From Cryphonectria parasitica EP155 (taxonomy: Eukaryota > Ascomycota > Sordariomycetes > Diaporthales > Cryphonectriaceae), in assembly GCF_011745365.1 (NCBI RefSeq), contig NW_024468910.1:434001-498000 (forward strand): a DNA stretch of 64,000 nt, given 5' to 3'. Of the stretch, positions 54,576 to 64,000 are shown piece after piece (the stretch's first letter is position 1; the number at the start of each line of letters is the position of its first letter). The translations under genes were made by a program, and so were the position numbers. Below the pieces are notes generated by a model that was not told the DNA's origin, searched no databases, and saw nothing but the letters and a program-made list of their open reading frames with translations.

Positions 54576-55363
54576 CTAAATGAAAAACCGCCCAGCGGCC
54601 CGTCGTCGATTCTGCTCAGTGGCCCGCAAGTTAACAATGCGATGTACGATTTCGTCTGTAAGCAGTATCAGCTCCTTATTATGGTTGGTTGTTCCCCTCT
54701 GTAGCACCTCTGCAGACTCCAAGTCCTTTACTACCACCTTGTTACCATCCCAAGAGGAAGTGATGCATTCTAGGTCTGCCGTGATAGATACCGTACTCAG
54801 TCAGCTGATCGTAAAGCTTTTGAAGCCCTTGTCTCAGATCCGGATGGATAGAGCCCGCATGGATATTTGGATGCTGTAAGTCCTCAAGTGGCAGTTCCTT
54901 AAGCAGCTTGCCCTCAACGTCTTGGAGGACAAGTGCTGGGATACTATCACAGATAGCCTTGCCGAAGCAGCGGGGGATGCAATCGCCTTGAAGTGGCCTT
55001 AGCCGCTCGAATATATGCATCTCATAGTCAACGCCGGTCCCCTCTTTGATTATAGTCGAAGGCAGCAGCCATTCGGGAAACGTCTGTTCCAGGTAGCTAG
55101 CACTGTATGCCAGCTGGCAGCCAACGCAGGATTCGGGCTAGCATTGATGTGGCCCAATACTTGGGGACCTCAAGCTGAAAGTAGGGCCTGTCCCTATGGA
55201 TTCGCTTCGCTCTTGCTAAGAACGTACGGCTGCCTAACCGCACCTTCTGAAAATCATTAGTAAAACCGCACAGCTTCTGGATTAGAGTCCTAGAGTGATC
55301 AACCTTAATGGTATTCATTTCTGCGGGAATTGCAATCCCTTCTCGCCATGCAGGCAAAGGCAA
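54576..55363 (-). pseudogene. Fungal kinase-like protein, frameshifted
   Basis: Minus-strand pieces are AEMNTIKVDHSRTLIQKLCG and a RAKRIHRDRPYFQLEVPKYW block (to 55097), then after a shift MHIFERLRPLQGDCIPRCFG and ALVLQDVEGKLLKELPLEDL. The catalytic-loop area reads YGIYHGRPRMHHFLLG, where a D-rich loop (normally with N four residues on) is expected. After another shift come VVVKDLESAEVLQRG, the DFG-equivalent region, and the end RRRAAGRFFI at 54576. The layout matches small fungal protein-kinase-like proteins. Two frame changes and a lost catalytic Asp argue for a pseudogene. The N-terminus may lie in a further exon, since the 55363 codon is TTG. Confidence 0.6.
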
Positions 55364-55773
55364 AATGATAAGAGGGTTAAAGGTGGGCGTGCTATGTTCC
55401 CCGTACCCTCCCAGGACCTTATTTCCCCTCCCTTCTGCCGACGGCTACGACTTTACCGATAGTTGGCAGGGTATTATCAAACGACGGCCCCTGATATGCC
55501 CGCCTGTTCTTGACATATGGGAATAGGGTTAAGGGTGTTATAGGACGGCTGCTGCCGCGGCCGGCTTCTCTTCGGATTCTGGTCTCTGATTGCTTTCCGT
55601 GATTAGACTAGCTGCATTCCTGATTAGTTGAGCTGCAAACAAAAACCATCGTAACGATTCGCGAGAATGTCAGCAAGCATTGCACACGATCCAGGAGTGG
55701 GACTGTATAACTCAGAGACGTGCGGCTTCTGAGGTTATAGCATTGTTTTCGAGAGCCGAATACACAAAGGTGG
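55364..55773. other. Intergenic region, nothing recognised
   Basis: About 410 bp between divergent genes; it probably holds the promoter of the plus-strand gene at 55774. No repeat. Confidence 0.4.
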
Positions 55774-56841
55774 ATGCTCGAGCTGCCATATTTAGGAAAA
55801 GAAGCAGAAGTATGTGATCAACGCTGCTCAAAGCCAGGCAGGGGCACTAACGCGATGGAAACAGAATCTAGCAACATAGCCGAGAGGGAGCAGGACGAGG
55901 CCACCCCGGACGAGGCCACCCCGGACGGGGCCGGTGGTGCTAGCCAGACGAACATACCGGACAATGCCAATGTAGACCACGATACTGACATACTGGATGA
56001 TGCTGACATAATGCACAACGCCGATGTGATGCACGATGCTGATGCCGACGCCGACATAGTGCACGACGCCGACGTAATGCACAACGCCAACGTGCTACAC
56101 GATGCCCAAATCAGCAAGGTCGACAGTAATACATACGTTACAGCGCTTCTCGATACAAATACAACCTTCCCCAGGCACAGCGTTTTACATTCTTCATACT
56201 CCGATCCACCTTCCTTGCCCTTCGAAGGTCACAGCACGGTATCCCCAGAAGTTTTCTCAGCCCAATTCCGCGACGAATCCTACAACATGGAGCTAGCATC
56301 AACGGCTTTAGCAAGTGCTAATACGATGCTGAGACATACCGAAGAAGGCTGGGACTTTTCGGGTATTAACCTTCAGAAATTGCTCCGGATATCAGTCTCT
56401 CTTGGGAATATTGTTGAAAAGCATGTTAAGGAAGGCTCTACAGTAGCTCAGGTCGAACTAACAGCGCCATCAATGAAGACCGATGGATATTACTGCTTGA
56501 AAATCACTCTTGCAAATGCATCAGTTAATCAGATAGTCCAGCAAATTCACAAACTTGATATCCGCGATCACGGCACAAGCTGATACCTCCATCATATGGA
56601 TACGAAGATCAAGTTAGGAGCCGACTTGGTATTGCAAGATGGTGAGAATCAGGCACTGATAGAGATATTAGGGCACCAGTTGCACGGCGCATTTGCCCTT
56701 GCCATATCACGAGATAGCGCTCGGGACAATTCTGGTTACTTCAAGATGGTTATTCCCTATAATACTGCAAGGCAAGCTACTCTTGAAATATTACTAGAAT
56801 TCAAGCCAGATGCTCAGTTAGCAGAGATGTTTTTCCTTTGA
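55774..56841 (+). CDS. Hypothetical protein with Asp/Ala/His repeat and one in-frame TGA
   Basis: Open from MLELPYLGKEAE at 55774 to a TGA at 56581-56583 (269 residues). It then stays open in the same frame through MDTKIKLGADLVLQDGENQA to 56839-56841 (TGA). The first stop is one C-to-T step from CGA. A second start at METESSN (residue 28) is possible. Residues 75-115 are a degenerate hexapeptide repeat (DADIMHNADVMHDADADADI type) on tandem DNA at 55985-56105. The region after residue 180 looks globular. No known domain recognised. Either a gene with a recent nonsense mutation, two genes, or stop read-through. Confidence 0.5.
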
Positions 56842-56904
56842 TAAATCGCGAAATCACTCTATTTAATTCATACTTTCGAAGAATACAATCTAGTTGCCCC
56901 TACT

Positions 56905-57904
56905 TAGTTTCTGCAGAGGAGATTCTCAGGCGCTACCGTAAGATCCATATACCACTTATCGACGCTTGGTCACTACCCAGATCACCGAGTGCACTAATGT
57001 CCAAGTCTGCGCCATATTGCAGCAGTAAGTCAGCCATTTCCGTATTGCTTCGCTAGAGCGCAAGCTGCACTGCAGATCTTCCCAATTCCATCTTTACATG
57101 CACATCGGCACCATGTTTTAGAAGGACGCAAGCAGCCTCATAGTTGGTCCGAAAGGACTGCAGTGGCTAGTGGTGTCTCCAGAAACCTGTTCTGAAAAGT
57201 CGAGATGCAGGTCCGCGGGTGTCTTGAGCAGGAGGACGTCATTATCGGATTGCATACCCGCGACAGTGTGCAAGACTGTTTGTCCAAGGCGATCGAGTGG
57301 AAGAGGGTCCACGCCGTTGTCCAGCAGCTGTGTAACCACAGCCACCTTATCCTCTGCAGCAAAGCGGGACGATGGTGTCCGCAAGACGAAGAAGAGAAGA
57401 GGATCGCCGCTGGCATTAGGGATAGAGATATTGAAGTCTATATGCCGACTGGTCAATAAGATATCGATCATATGCACACCTTGAAGACAAGCCTCGTAGA
57501 GAACCCAGCGGTGGATCTGTGTAAGGCCAATGCTCATGCGGAGGAGGCTGCGCACTTGTTCCAGCTCCCCGCCCCAGGATGGCCGTGGCAAGAAAAGTGG
57601 ACTCGTACTCCTCCGTACGCGGATCGGGCCAGAGGGTAGACGCGGCCGAAGGAGACATAGGAGAGGACGGAACTTGATAGTGAGGATGCCATAATAGGAT
57701 GGAGGGCGGTGTCCACCTGATCAAACCTCCATGAGCGTGCTGCTCGGACTTGCTTTTAATAGCACGCGCTTCCTCGCTTGATTCCAGGCGCGCGCTTCTG
57801 GATTCCCAGAAACTAGAAGTTATATCCGAGCGAGTGAGCCTCGGATCACACTCAGCCCCGCTCAAAAAGATCCCGTACAGGTTCCGAGGTACGTACTCAT
57901 CCAC
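56905..57904 (-). pseudogene. Ankyrin-repeat protein, broken
   Basis: The minus strand starts MDEYVPRNLYGIFLSGAE at 57904. After a shift near 57570 it enters ankyrin-type repeats: QIHRWVLYEACLQGVHMIDI, DPLLFFVLRTPS, VVTQLLDNGVDPLPLDRLGQ TVLHTVAG, a further LLKHGADVHVKMELGRSAVQ, and EMADLLLQYGADLDISALG. A TAG interrupts the last repeats near 57055. Ankyrin repeats mediate protein binding. The overlapping open frames on the plus strand are shadows. Confidence 0.6.
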
Positions 57905-57999
57905 ACAAGGGTCGTTCGCGGCTATCTATACACTCCTTATTCGGTCCGAGACAGAAGGGCTTCGCAATCAGTCAAGCTTGAATCGTTGAGAGATGCGCA

Positions 58000-59380
58000 A
58001 TGATTGTGCACGAGCTTGAGGTTTCTCTGATTCCCATCCTTGTCGGACTGCAAAAGCTAGCAGATATGCCCGTTCCTGAGGCGGTCGCACCTCTCTTGGG
58101 AGTGCTTGGCCCGATCGGGCTCCAATACTCTTCCATCCGTGCTTTCATACTACCCCATACGGATTCCGCAATCGGACTTACTATACCATTCGGGTCCCTT
58201 TGGCAGCTCCAGGAGCAGGTGATGAAAAGGTTTAGACTGAGGCTCTGAGACGTATACCGGTGAGCTTGTTACTGCGTTAATATACGGTTTGCCTACTCCC
58301 CTCCCCTTTAGTTTCCTCAGCTTTTTAAGGTTCGGCTTGGCTAGGCTAGGAAGACCGCCCCACGAAATCCCGTAGTCAATACAGGAAACGGTAAAGCGCC
58401 TGATATATTCCTTCTCGTTCAGCGAGAGCAGCTGAATTACCATCTTGCCCCTCATAGCCAAAGCTCCCTCAACCTTAGCTCTAACCTTACGGAAACGGCC
58501 CTTTGAATCTATAGTATCGGGATCGCGAAACTTGATATAGATACTTGCATTGTCGTCCTCATCCGAGGAAGAGCTATTTTCCGAGTCGCGTAGATCATCT
58601 GAATCATCTGAATCTCGAGCTTCCATATCAGGCATTGAGAAATTTTCCGACATAATATCCTCATTGTTCAGCTGTAGGTCGTCGCTCTCGTGCTTTCCGC
58701 TTACTTAGTCCGAAATTTTCTCTAATAATCAAGCTCGAAAATTTGCTGCTGAGGCCTTCTCTTTCTCCTTCCTTGCGGACTTCCCTGCGGACTTCTCTAT
58801 ACGGCCGGCGCTCGTTTTTTCAAGAGATTTGCGTCCCATGCGCTCTTCCCAGCTTATCTCATACCCTACTTCACTTCCACTTTCGTTATCATTGTTCTCA
58901 ATTTTGACACTTTTGCTCCTGCCTACGTTGTGATGTTCTTTCTGATCCTCTGCTTCCCCGGGTGCCCATCGGCTTTTGCTTAGCTCCCCTGTAGGATTTG
59001 GCGATATTGGTCTTCGGAGCCCGCTCGTTACGCTCCCAAAGAAACCTACTCGCAAGTGATGAAGAAGGAGGATCCTCTGGCTGATGGACTAGCGCCGATG
59101 CTGCTCTGCTGCCGCTGCTCGTGCCTGGGGTTGTATCTTGGCTGTATGATTCTGTAGCGCCTCTCGTAGAACGTTTAGAAACCGGCTTGGCATGATCGCC
59201 GTGCTGATATTCTGTCTCAGCACTGGTAGATCCCGGCTCATCTGTTTCCGGGTGAGATGATGGGCGCAGGAGCTCATTTTGGTCCGGAGTCTTTGCCGCT
59301 GGCTTTGGGCTACGGCGTCCATACTGGAGAATATTACTCTCACTTATGGATGAATCAATCTCTTGTCCTATGGAAGCCAT
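58000..59380 (-). pseudogene. Charged hypothetical protein, broken
   Basis: Starts MASIGQEIDSSISESNILQY at 59380: a Ser/Pro/Glu-rich disordered region. The frame changes near 58980 to a Lys/Glu-rich stretch (MGRKSLEKTSAGRIEKSAGK). After TGA and TAA at about 58725 and 58700 it continues in the same frame with MSENFSMPDMEARDSDDSDD and a possible folded part (FRDPDTIDSKGRFRKVRAKV, CIDYGISWGGLPSLAKPNLK) to 58150. Readable remnants continue to about 58000. The two stops could be removed by an intron. No family recognised. Confidence 0.45.
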
Positions 59381-59543
59381 AGTAGAACCTGTCTTCGAAG
59401 AAGCTTTGTATCGATATCCAGCTAAGCATGGCCGACCTAAGAGTAACTGACCCGAGACTTATATATGCCGAGCTAATAGTAGTCCTAAGATCTAGCAACC
59501 CTGAAATAGGTTCGAGATAGTTCGAACCCAGAAGCTCCTGCCG

Positions 59544-59873
59544 ATGGCATGTATACCTCTGCGTCCCAGTCTTGAGAAGGTAGTACCTCTTGCAAAATAT
59601 CCAACCATGGAGCCACCTTACTTCTACGCAATCGGAATCGGAAGCGTCGCTGCTCTTCTCATATTGAAGAGATGCTATCAGAGGCTACAAGCTGTCGGCA
59701 GGTGGGCTGTACGATACGTGAGACGACCGGTCCTCGTAACTCGAGACCAATGGAGCTCCCTCGGTATGACTACATTGCAAGCAGGCAGTCTGGTCGATAG
59801 CCATCAACCACTCTGCGAAGCTTACGCAAGCAATTGTAAACCCTTGTTTGTACGATATATATTATATTCGTAG
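59544..59873 (+). CDS. Small hypothetical protein with one membrane segment
   Basis: 109 codons; the start MEPPYFYAIGIGSVAALLIL 21 codons in is more likely than MACIPLRP. The segment YAIGIGSVAALLILKRCY is hydrophobic and followed by basic residues, fitting a signal anchor. VRRPVLVTRDQWSSLG follows. Downstream, an acidic-basic stretch in another frame (EESEEDDAKNEEAILRKMVR, to a stop near 60009) suggests a lost intron or frameshift. Not recognised. Confidence 0.35.
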   Translation: MACIPLRPSLEKVVPLAKYPTMEPPYFYAIGIGSVAALLILKRCYQRLQAVGRWAVRYVRRPVLVTRDQWSSLGMTTLQAGSLVDSHQPLCEAYASNCKPLFVRYILYS

Positions 59874-61728
59874 AAGAGTCTGAAGAGGATGACGCTAAGA
59901 ATGAGGAAGCGATATTAAGGAAGATGGTGCGCAAGCAAAATATCAAGATTTCAAAGCGTAATCCGTATCAAAAGAGAGTTCGATTCTTACTGCCACCGGA
60001 TAATGCTTAGATATTTATACATAAAAATACGGAGCTCTACACTTCAATAGCGAGTTTCACTATATTATCCTGTTTCAATATAGAAATTTGATATTTATTA
60101 CGACGCATAATTGAAGCGATTATTATCATCGAATTTTCATATCTTGTATCGCTAATATTTGATAGCCATATCAGTATGTTCAAGCAGTCTAGCCTTAACC
60201 CTAACAGCATTTTGCTCAGCTGTTGATAGGTGGTGTTGGCTGGATGTTCTAGCGGATGGTCCGCCGGTCCGTGGCCCCCCCCTGATACTTGCTTGTAATG
60301 GTTTGAATTGTTTCTTATTATTGTTCTATTTTGCATTAAATTAATTTTAGCTAAAATGCAATAAATATGAGGTATTGGCGCAAACATTGCCTGTCCAATG
60401 GATTCGTTGCCTGCTTGAAAGATAAATCGATTGAATTGACAGAGCTGGGCCTCCATTTCATCCCAACTTCTCCATTACTTTCAAATCAGTCGTTCTATTC
60501 CCAATCGCGAATCTCGTTTCTTGAAGCTTTTCAAGGGTGCAGGGACAATGACTGAAAGTCCAAAAGCCCGTGTATAGCATGGACCTGATCCCAAAACTAA
60601 CCTCGCTCTCTCTATAGACTGAATATAAACTTGTAATAGTCTTGAATTGCCCGACCAGACCGGATATCGGCCCGGGTACTAGGAGTACAAAGATACGCAG
60701 TGCGTTCGGCTTCATCACCCCGGTATCCGATACAGGCATTATACTTGTCTAATCTGTCCAAGATTTGAGCTAAATACGGACCGGGACGGAGTCGACATCT
60801 CCACAGCTAAGGTAATGACACTGGGCAGCTCTGATATATCTGGTGCAGCAGGCCTCAGGACATGAAAGGTACAGCAAGTAGGCGGGCCGCGGGATCGTAC
60901 GGAGAGGAGGGCGACCGCGCTTCAGGGACGTCTCTCGGAAGGGCGCGCTATCGAAGGAGTACCGTACGTATGACAAGTGAGGTTGACGCATGAGAAGTAC
61001 CTTTCAAAGCAAGCAAGCGGCCTTTTTAGGCAAGCGGCTTGCAAGTGAACAAGCAAGTGGTCGTTCTCCTATTGTGGGTCCTCATAGGCTCAGTTTGAAG
61101 CTATCGTGACCTACTCTAGATGCAACATTGCTGCAAATATTGGTGTTGCAGCCATAAGCCCCCGCCTCTTCGGCTCGCATTTCTGTATCTAGCTATTTCT
61201 CCGCTGGCAGGCAAGCTTTTCTGTACATTGATCCTCGTATCTAGCACTCTCGCGTCAAGAAACCTCGTCGCGTCTGAACCTCGCGCTCCTCCAAACAAGG
61301 AAACTATCATTATCTACGGTGCCGGCTGGACTACGCACTCCCGTTTTTGTTACTATCACTATATAGCAGCAGGTAAATATATCCACCACTGAAGCTATCG
61401 AGCCTTTCTAATCCGGAAAGGCTACCAAGTGGCTAAGCGACTAAGCTAAAGCAAGTGGCAAGGTAATGGAAGACAGTCAAGCGGGTCAAATTGTTAGCAA
61501 GCCAAATGCTAGGCTACCGCTTGACTTGACTTGACTTGCGTGGAACGCTGCTTTCCCTTGAAGTGTGAAGTAGAAAATCAACGTTTGAGAATTCCGAAAA
61601 TTGAGCACCGAGAATATAGACCCCTATAACTTCTTCAGGCAGGTATATAACGAACAAGATCAATACGTATAATATATACTACAGCTAAAACGAACAGCAG
61701 AAGGACAACATTTATTTTCCAGCAAACT
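59874..61728. other. Long region without a convincing gene
   Basis: Only short frames on both strands. AT-rich to 60370, then mixed. AAGCAAGCAAGCGG at about 61004 and the inverse-like CCGCTTGACTTGACTTGACT at about 61528 could be ends of a small inverted-repeat element; see findings. No RNA gene seen. Confidence 0.35.
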
Positions 61729-61838
61729 ATGGCTTCCTTATATGATTCGGAAGACTCGAATACGCTGATCGGCTCGCCAGACTCCTGGACGTCTGCATGC
61801 TCTGATTACAGCATCATTGAGAACAGCTTCTTTCACAT
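61729..61838 (+). pseudogene. Gene start fragment cut by LTR J
   Basis: A frame starting MASLYDSEDSNTLIGSPDSW runs 36 codons, with Ser-rich acidic content, until element J begins. It is out of context with the pogo sequence on the far side. Not recognised. Confidence 0.3.
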
Positions 61839-62056
61839 TGTCAGGAGTGGCGCTCCCGCCAAGGCGCCTTCGGAGCGCTAGCAGATCACGTGCCACTCTC
61901 TCTTACATAGCCAGCGTGTCGCCTTCTCAATTCTGTTCCTGCACTCAGCAAGAATTAGTCTTGATACAATCAGAAACCTACCAGCCACCTCTTCAAGCCT
62001 GTCTCCTGCTTATGTTATTGTGATTTCGCCTAGCTTCCGTACCAGGTGTTCTGACA
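61839..62056 (+). mobile_element. Solo LTR J, copy 2 (218 bp)
   Basis: 218 bp from TGTCAGGAGTGG to GTGTTCTGACA, nearly identical in inverse orientation to 35298-35515. No target duplication here (CACAT left, GTATC right), and the flanks are unrelated. A deletion or recombination has occurred at this copy. Confidence 0.75.
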
Positions 62057-63170
62057 GTATCTCTGCTACAGGCACCTATCTTTCTCCTCTAGTGATCTTC
62101 AAGAGCTAAACAGTATAACAGCAGTGGTTTTCTCTCTTCTTGGAGTCATTTGAGGGCTAGCAGTTTACAGCTACGAGCAATGGATGAACTGATAATGCTG
62201 TAGCTCTTGAATGGCTGAAAAAGATCTTCATTCCAGGCAGCAAGCCAGCAGACCCCTCAGAGGCTCGACTATTAGTCCTGGATGGCCACAGCAGCCATAC
62301 AACTAATGAGTTTATGTGGCAATGCTATCAAAACAATATCCTGTTGATTTACTTGCCTCCTCATACCTCTCACATACTTCAGCCCCTTGATCTAGAAGTC
62401 TTCTCGTCTCTCAAGAGAGCGTACAGGCGAAAAGTCAGTTCTATAAGCCAGTGGGGGGATTCAACAGTCTTTGGCAAGCGAATATTCCTCGAGACCTATC
62501 GTCAGGCTCGCTTGGAAGGCCTTTCGAGCCAGAATATCAAGTCTGGATGAAATGCTTCAGGCTTATAGCCTGTTAGACCTTCCAAGCTACTCCTCAGCCC
62601 TCTTCTCCTTGAGAACACCTCTCAGTTCATCCAGACTCAGGCAAATTCAAAGTTAACAGCATCAAAAGCAGCCCAGAATACCCTGAAAGCCTCCTCAGGC
62701 CAGACAGTTATCTTTTCAACGCTTCGCAAAGCTCGAGATATATATCATCAATTACAGCAGAATCAGCACCAGCTTTCATCTTTGCCAGTACAATATATAC
62801 TTTTCAGGAAGATATGCAAAGCATTCAGTGAGAGGAATGTTGAACTAGCTAGAGCTCTGGAAAAGAATGAGATACTGGAAAAGCAGGCTGAGGCTAGAAG
62901 GCCAACTAAAAGAAGGAAGGTAGATACAAGCCCAAATTCGAGGTTTGCAGATATTGAGGCTATACAGAAGGCTCAAAATGCAGTCAACAGGAATGATGAT
63001 AGTCTAAATGAAGAGAGCGATGCCGAATTACCTACTGATGAGGAGGACTGTATCGTGGTAGCTGATTAGGAAGAGAAATGTATATAAATCAATGTATATA
63101 TATATATGCGATGTAGCTGGCCAGGGGTGTTCACAAGGGGGGGGTGTTCACAAGGGGGTGCTTCGACTTA
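62057..63170 (+). pseudogene. Pogo/Fot1 DDE transposase G3, 5'-truncated
   Basis: Starts in mid-transposase (SISATGTYLSPLVIF), directly after LTR J. It continues with LLVLDGHSSHTTNEFM, QNNILLIYLPPHTSHILQPL, LEVFSSLKRAYRRKV, ARLEGLSSQNIKSG and, after a shift, the coiled tail (62782-63069), ending DEEDCIVVAD. The first acidic site is missing. The element ends GTGCTTCGACTTA at 63170. A 15-bp GTGTTCACAAGGGGG duplication precedes the end. Confidence 0.8.
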
Positions 63171-63348
63171 CTGCTTGCTTGCTGTTTGCTCTAGCTTAGC
63201 AACTCGAATGCTCTGAATCTCTTCTGAATGCTTCTTGCATGCTGCTTGCATACTGCTTGCTTGCTGTTTGCTCTAGCTTAGCAACTCGAATGCTCTGAAT
63301 CTCTTCTGAATACTTCTTGCATGCTGCTTGCACACTGCTTGCTTGCTA
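63171..63348 (+). repeat. 82-bp direct repeat, two full copies and part of a third
   Basis: The unit begins CTGCTTGCTTGCT at 63171, 63253 and 63335. It contains CTAGCTTAGCAACTCGAATG. No coding role evident. Confidence 0.85.
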
Positions 63349-63358
63349 TCTTCAAAGC

Positions 63359-63497
63359 TTGAAAGTTCGAAAATTGAAGGCTTGAAGGTTAAAGGCTCGA
63401 AGGTTAAAGGCTTGAAGATTAAAGGCTCGAAGGTTAAAGGCTCGAAGGTTAAAAGCTCGAAGATCAAAGGCTCGAAGGTTAAAGGCTCGAAAGTTTG
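63359..63497 (+). repeat. 15-bp minisatellite
   Basis: About nine units of GGTTAAAGGCTCGAA with small variations. Read on the minus strand it gives a pentapeptide repeat (FEPLT). The 135-codon frame crossing it (63680-63273) also covers element H and is not a credible gene. Confidence 0.85.
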
Positions 63498-63616
63498 AAA
63501 AGAATAGTAGTCTGATCGTTTGCTCTGCTCCTGCTTAGTATTAGCGCTGCTCCTAGGAAAAAAAAAGATAGAAAGCCTTGCTGAATTGCTTCCTTTAAAA
63601 GAGCTAGGCTTCAAAC

Positions 63617-63818
63617 TGTTAGGTGGAAAGGTTGCAAAGGCAATGTGGCGAGGTCTTTTCTCTCTTTCAAGAGCATACAACCAGAAATGACATTGAGGCC
63701 TAAGGAACTAAGTTCTGCTCAGCAGTGCTGCTTTATACTTAGCTGCATATCGCTTAGTCATCTGTAACCCAGCTGGCCTGGCTGGCCCTGAGCCTTGCTG
63801 GCACAATTGGTCCTAACA
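63617..63818. mobile_element. Short LTR-like element H, copy 2
   Basis: 202 bp from TGTTAGGTGG to GGTCCTAACA, matching 50634-50847. No duplication at the flanks (CAAAC, TTAGG). Confidence 0.65.
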
Positions 63819-64000
63819 TTAGGCTCACGGGTAGTTCTTAAGCATTGAATTTTTCAATTTTAACAAATCTTTTGTCAGAGCTGGTATGTGCATGTGAAAT
63901 TGTGGCTACTGACTTGAATGAATCTAGGCAGTGCCATATTGAAGAGACATTGCCAGACTTCAAAGCATAAAGGCATGTCATGGCATTCACCAATCACATT
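63819..64000. other. Window end, nothing recognised
   Basis: 182 bp without a readable frame or repeat. Confidence 0.4.

Noticed and set aside
57118..57484. Plus-strand frames over the ankyrin gene
   Set aside because: The minus strand shows the ankyrin signature. The plus-strand frames are shadows.
63273..63680. 135-codon minus-strand frame with FEPLT repeats
   Set aside because: It spans a minisatellite and part of LTR-like element H; an artefact of a 15-bp unit divisible by three.

Overview
The window looks like the genome of a filamentous ascomycete (Pezizomycotina). It has a FunK1-type fungal protein kinase gene, a DUF3435 tyrosine-recombinase relic, Fot1/pogo transposons, chromodomain Ty3/gypsy retrotransposons, and dense C-to-T / G-to-A decay of repeats of the kind left by repeat-induced point mutation (RIP). 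No tRNA, rRNA or CRISPR array was recognised. All calls come from reading the sequence; no database search was run.

Layout. 1-2843: the 5' half of a FunK1 kinase gene (minus strand) and its upstream region. 2844-37547: a large nested block of one Ty3/gypsy family (about 7.4 kb per element, LTRs about 440-467 bp, 5-bp target duplications). Element A (2844-18548, +) is broken by a solo LTR (4795-5241), by the complete element B (5545-12942, -) and by another solo LTR (16846-17303). Element C (18885-26364, +) follows directly. A truncated LTR (26370-26562) is broken by element E, whose 5' LTR is split by the least decayed copy, element D (26849-34300, -). The E interior carries a non-autonomous LTR element F (34696-36866), which itself carries a 218-bp solo LTR J (35298-35515). 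37548-39475: pogo fragments. 40393-46193: an intact coiled-coil hypothetical gene and a frameshifted DUF3435/C2H2 pseudogene. 46486-50847: a minus-strand pogo copy, a Copia-type gag relic, a further gypsy LTR with part of gag, and a short solo LTR (H). 50848-61838: a low-density region of mostly broken single genes (acidic protein, F-box, MADS-like, kinase-like, ankyrin, several unknown). 61839-63818: a second J copy, a third pogo copy, direct repeats, a 15-bp minisatellite and a second H copy.

How the parts work together. The gypsy family encodes Gag with a CCHC knuckle, a conserved unassigned spacer, protease, RT, RNase H, integrase and a chromodomain. Every one of the four full copies also carries a gene on the opposite strand, next to the 3' LTR. 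It encodes about 200 residues with a Zn(II)2Cys6-like cysteine pattern followed by a charged, coiled-coil-like region. In elements C and D this gene has a predicted 53-54 nt intron whose removal restores one open frame, and in D it overlaps the end of pol tail to tail. The LTRs keep constant ends but carry interchangeable blocks of short palindromic words upstream of the TATA box. I propose, as inference only, that the antisense protein is a DNA-binding regulator of these blocks. The family also appears to be self-primed, and all four RTs read YLDN or YLNN where YxDD is expected.
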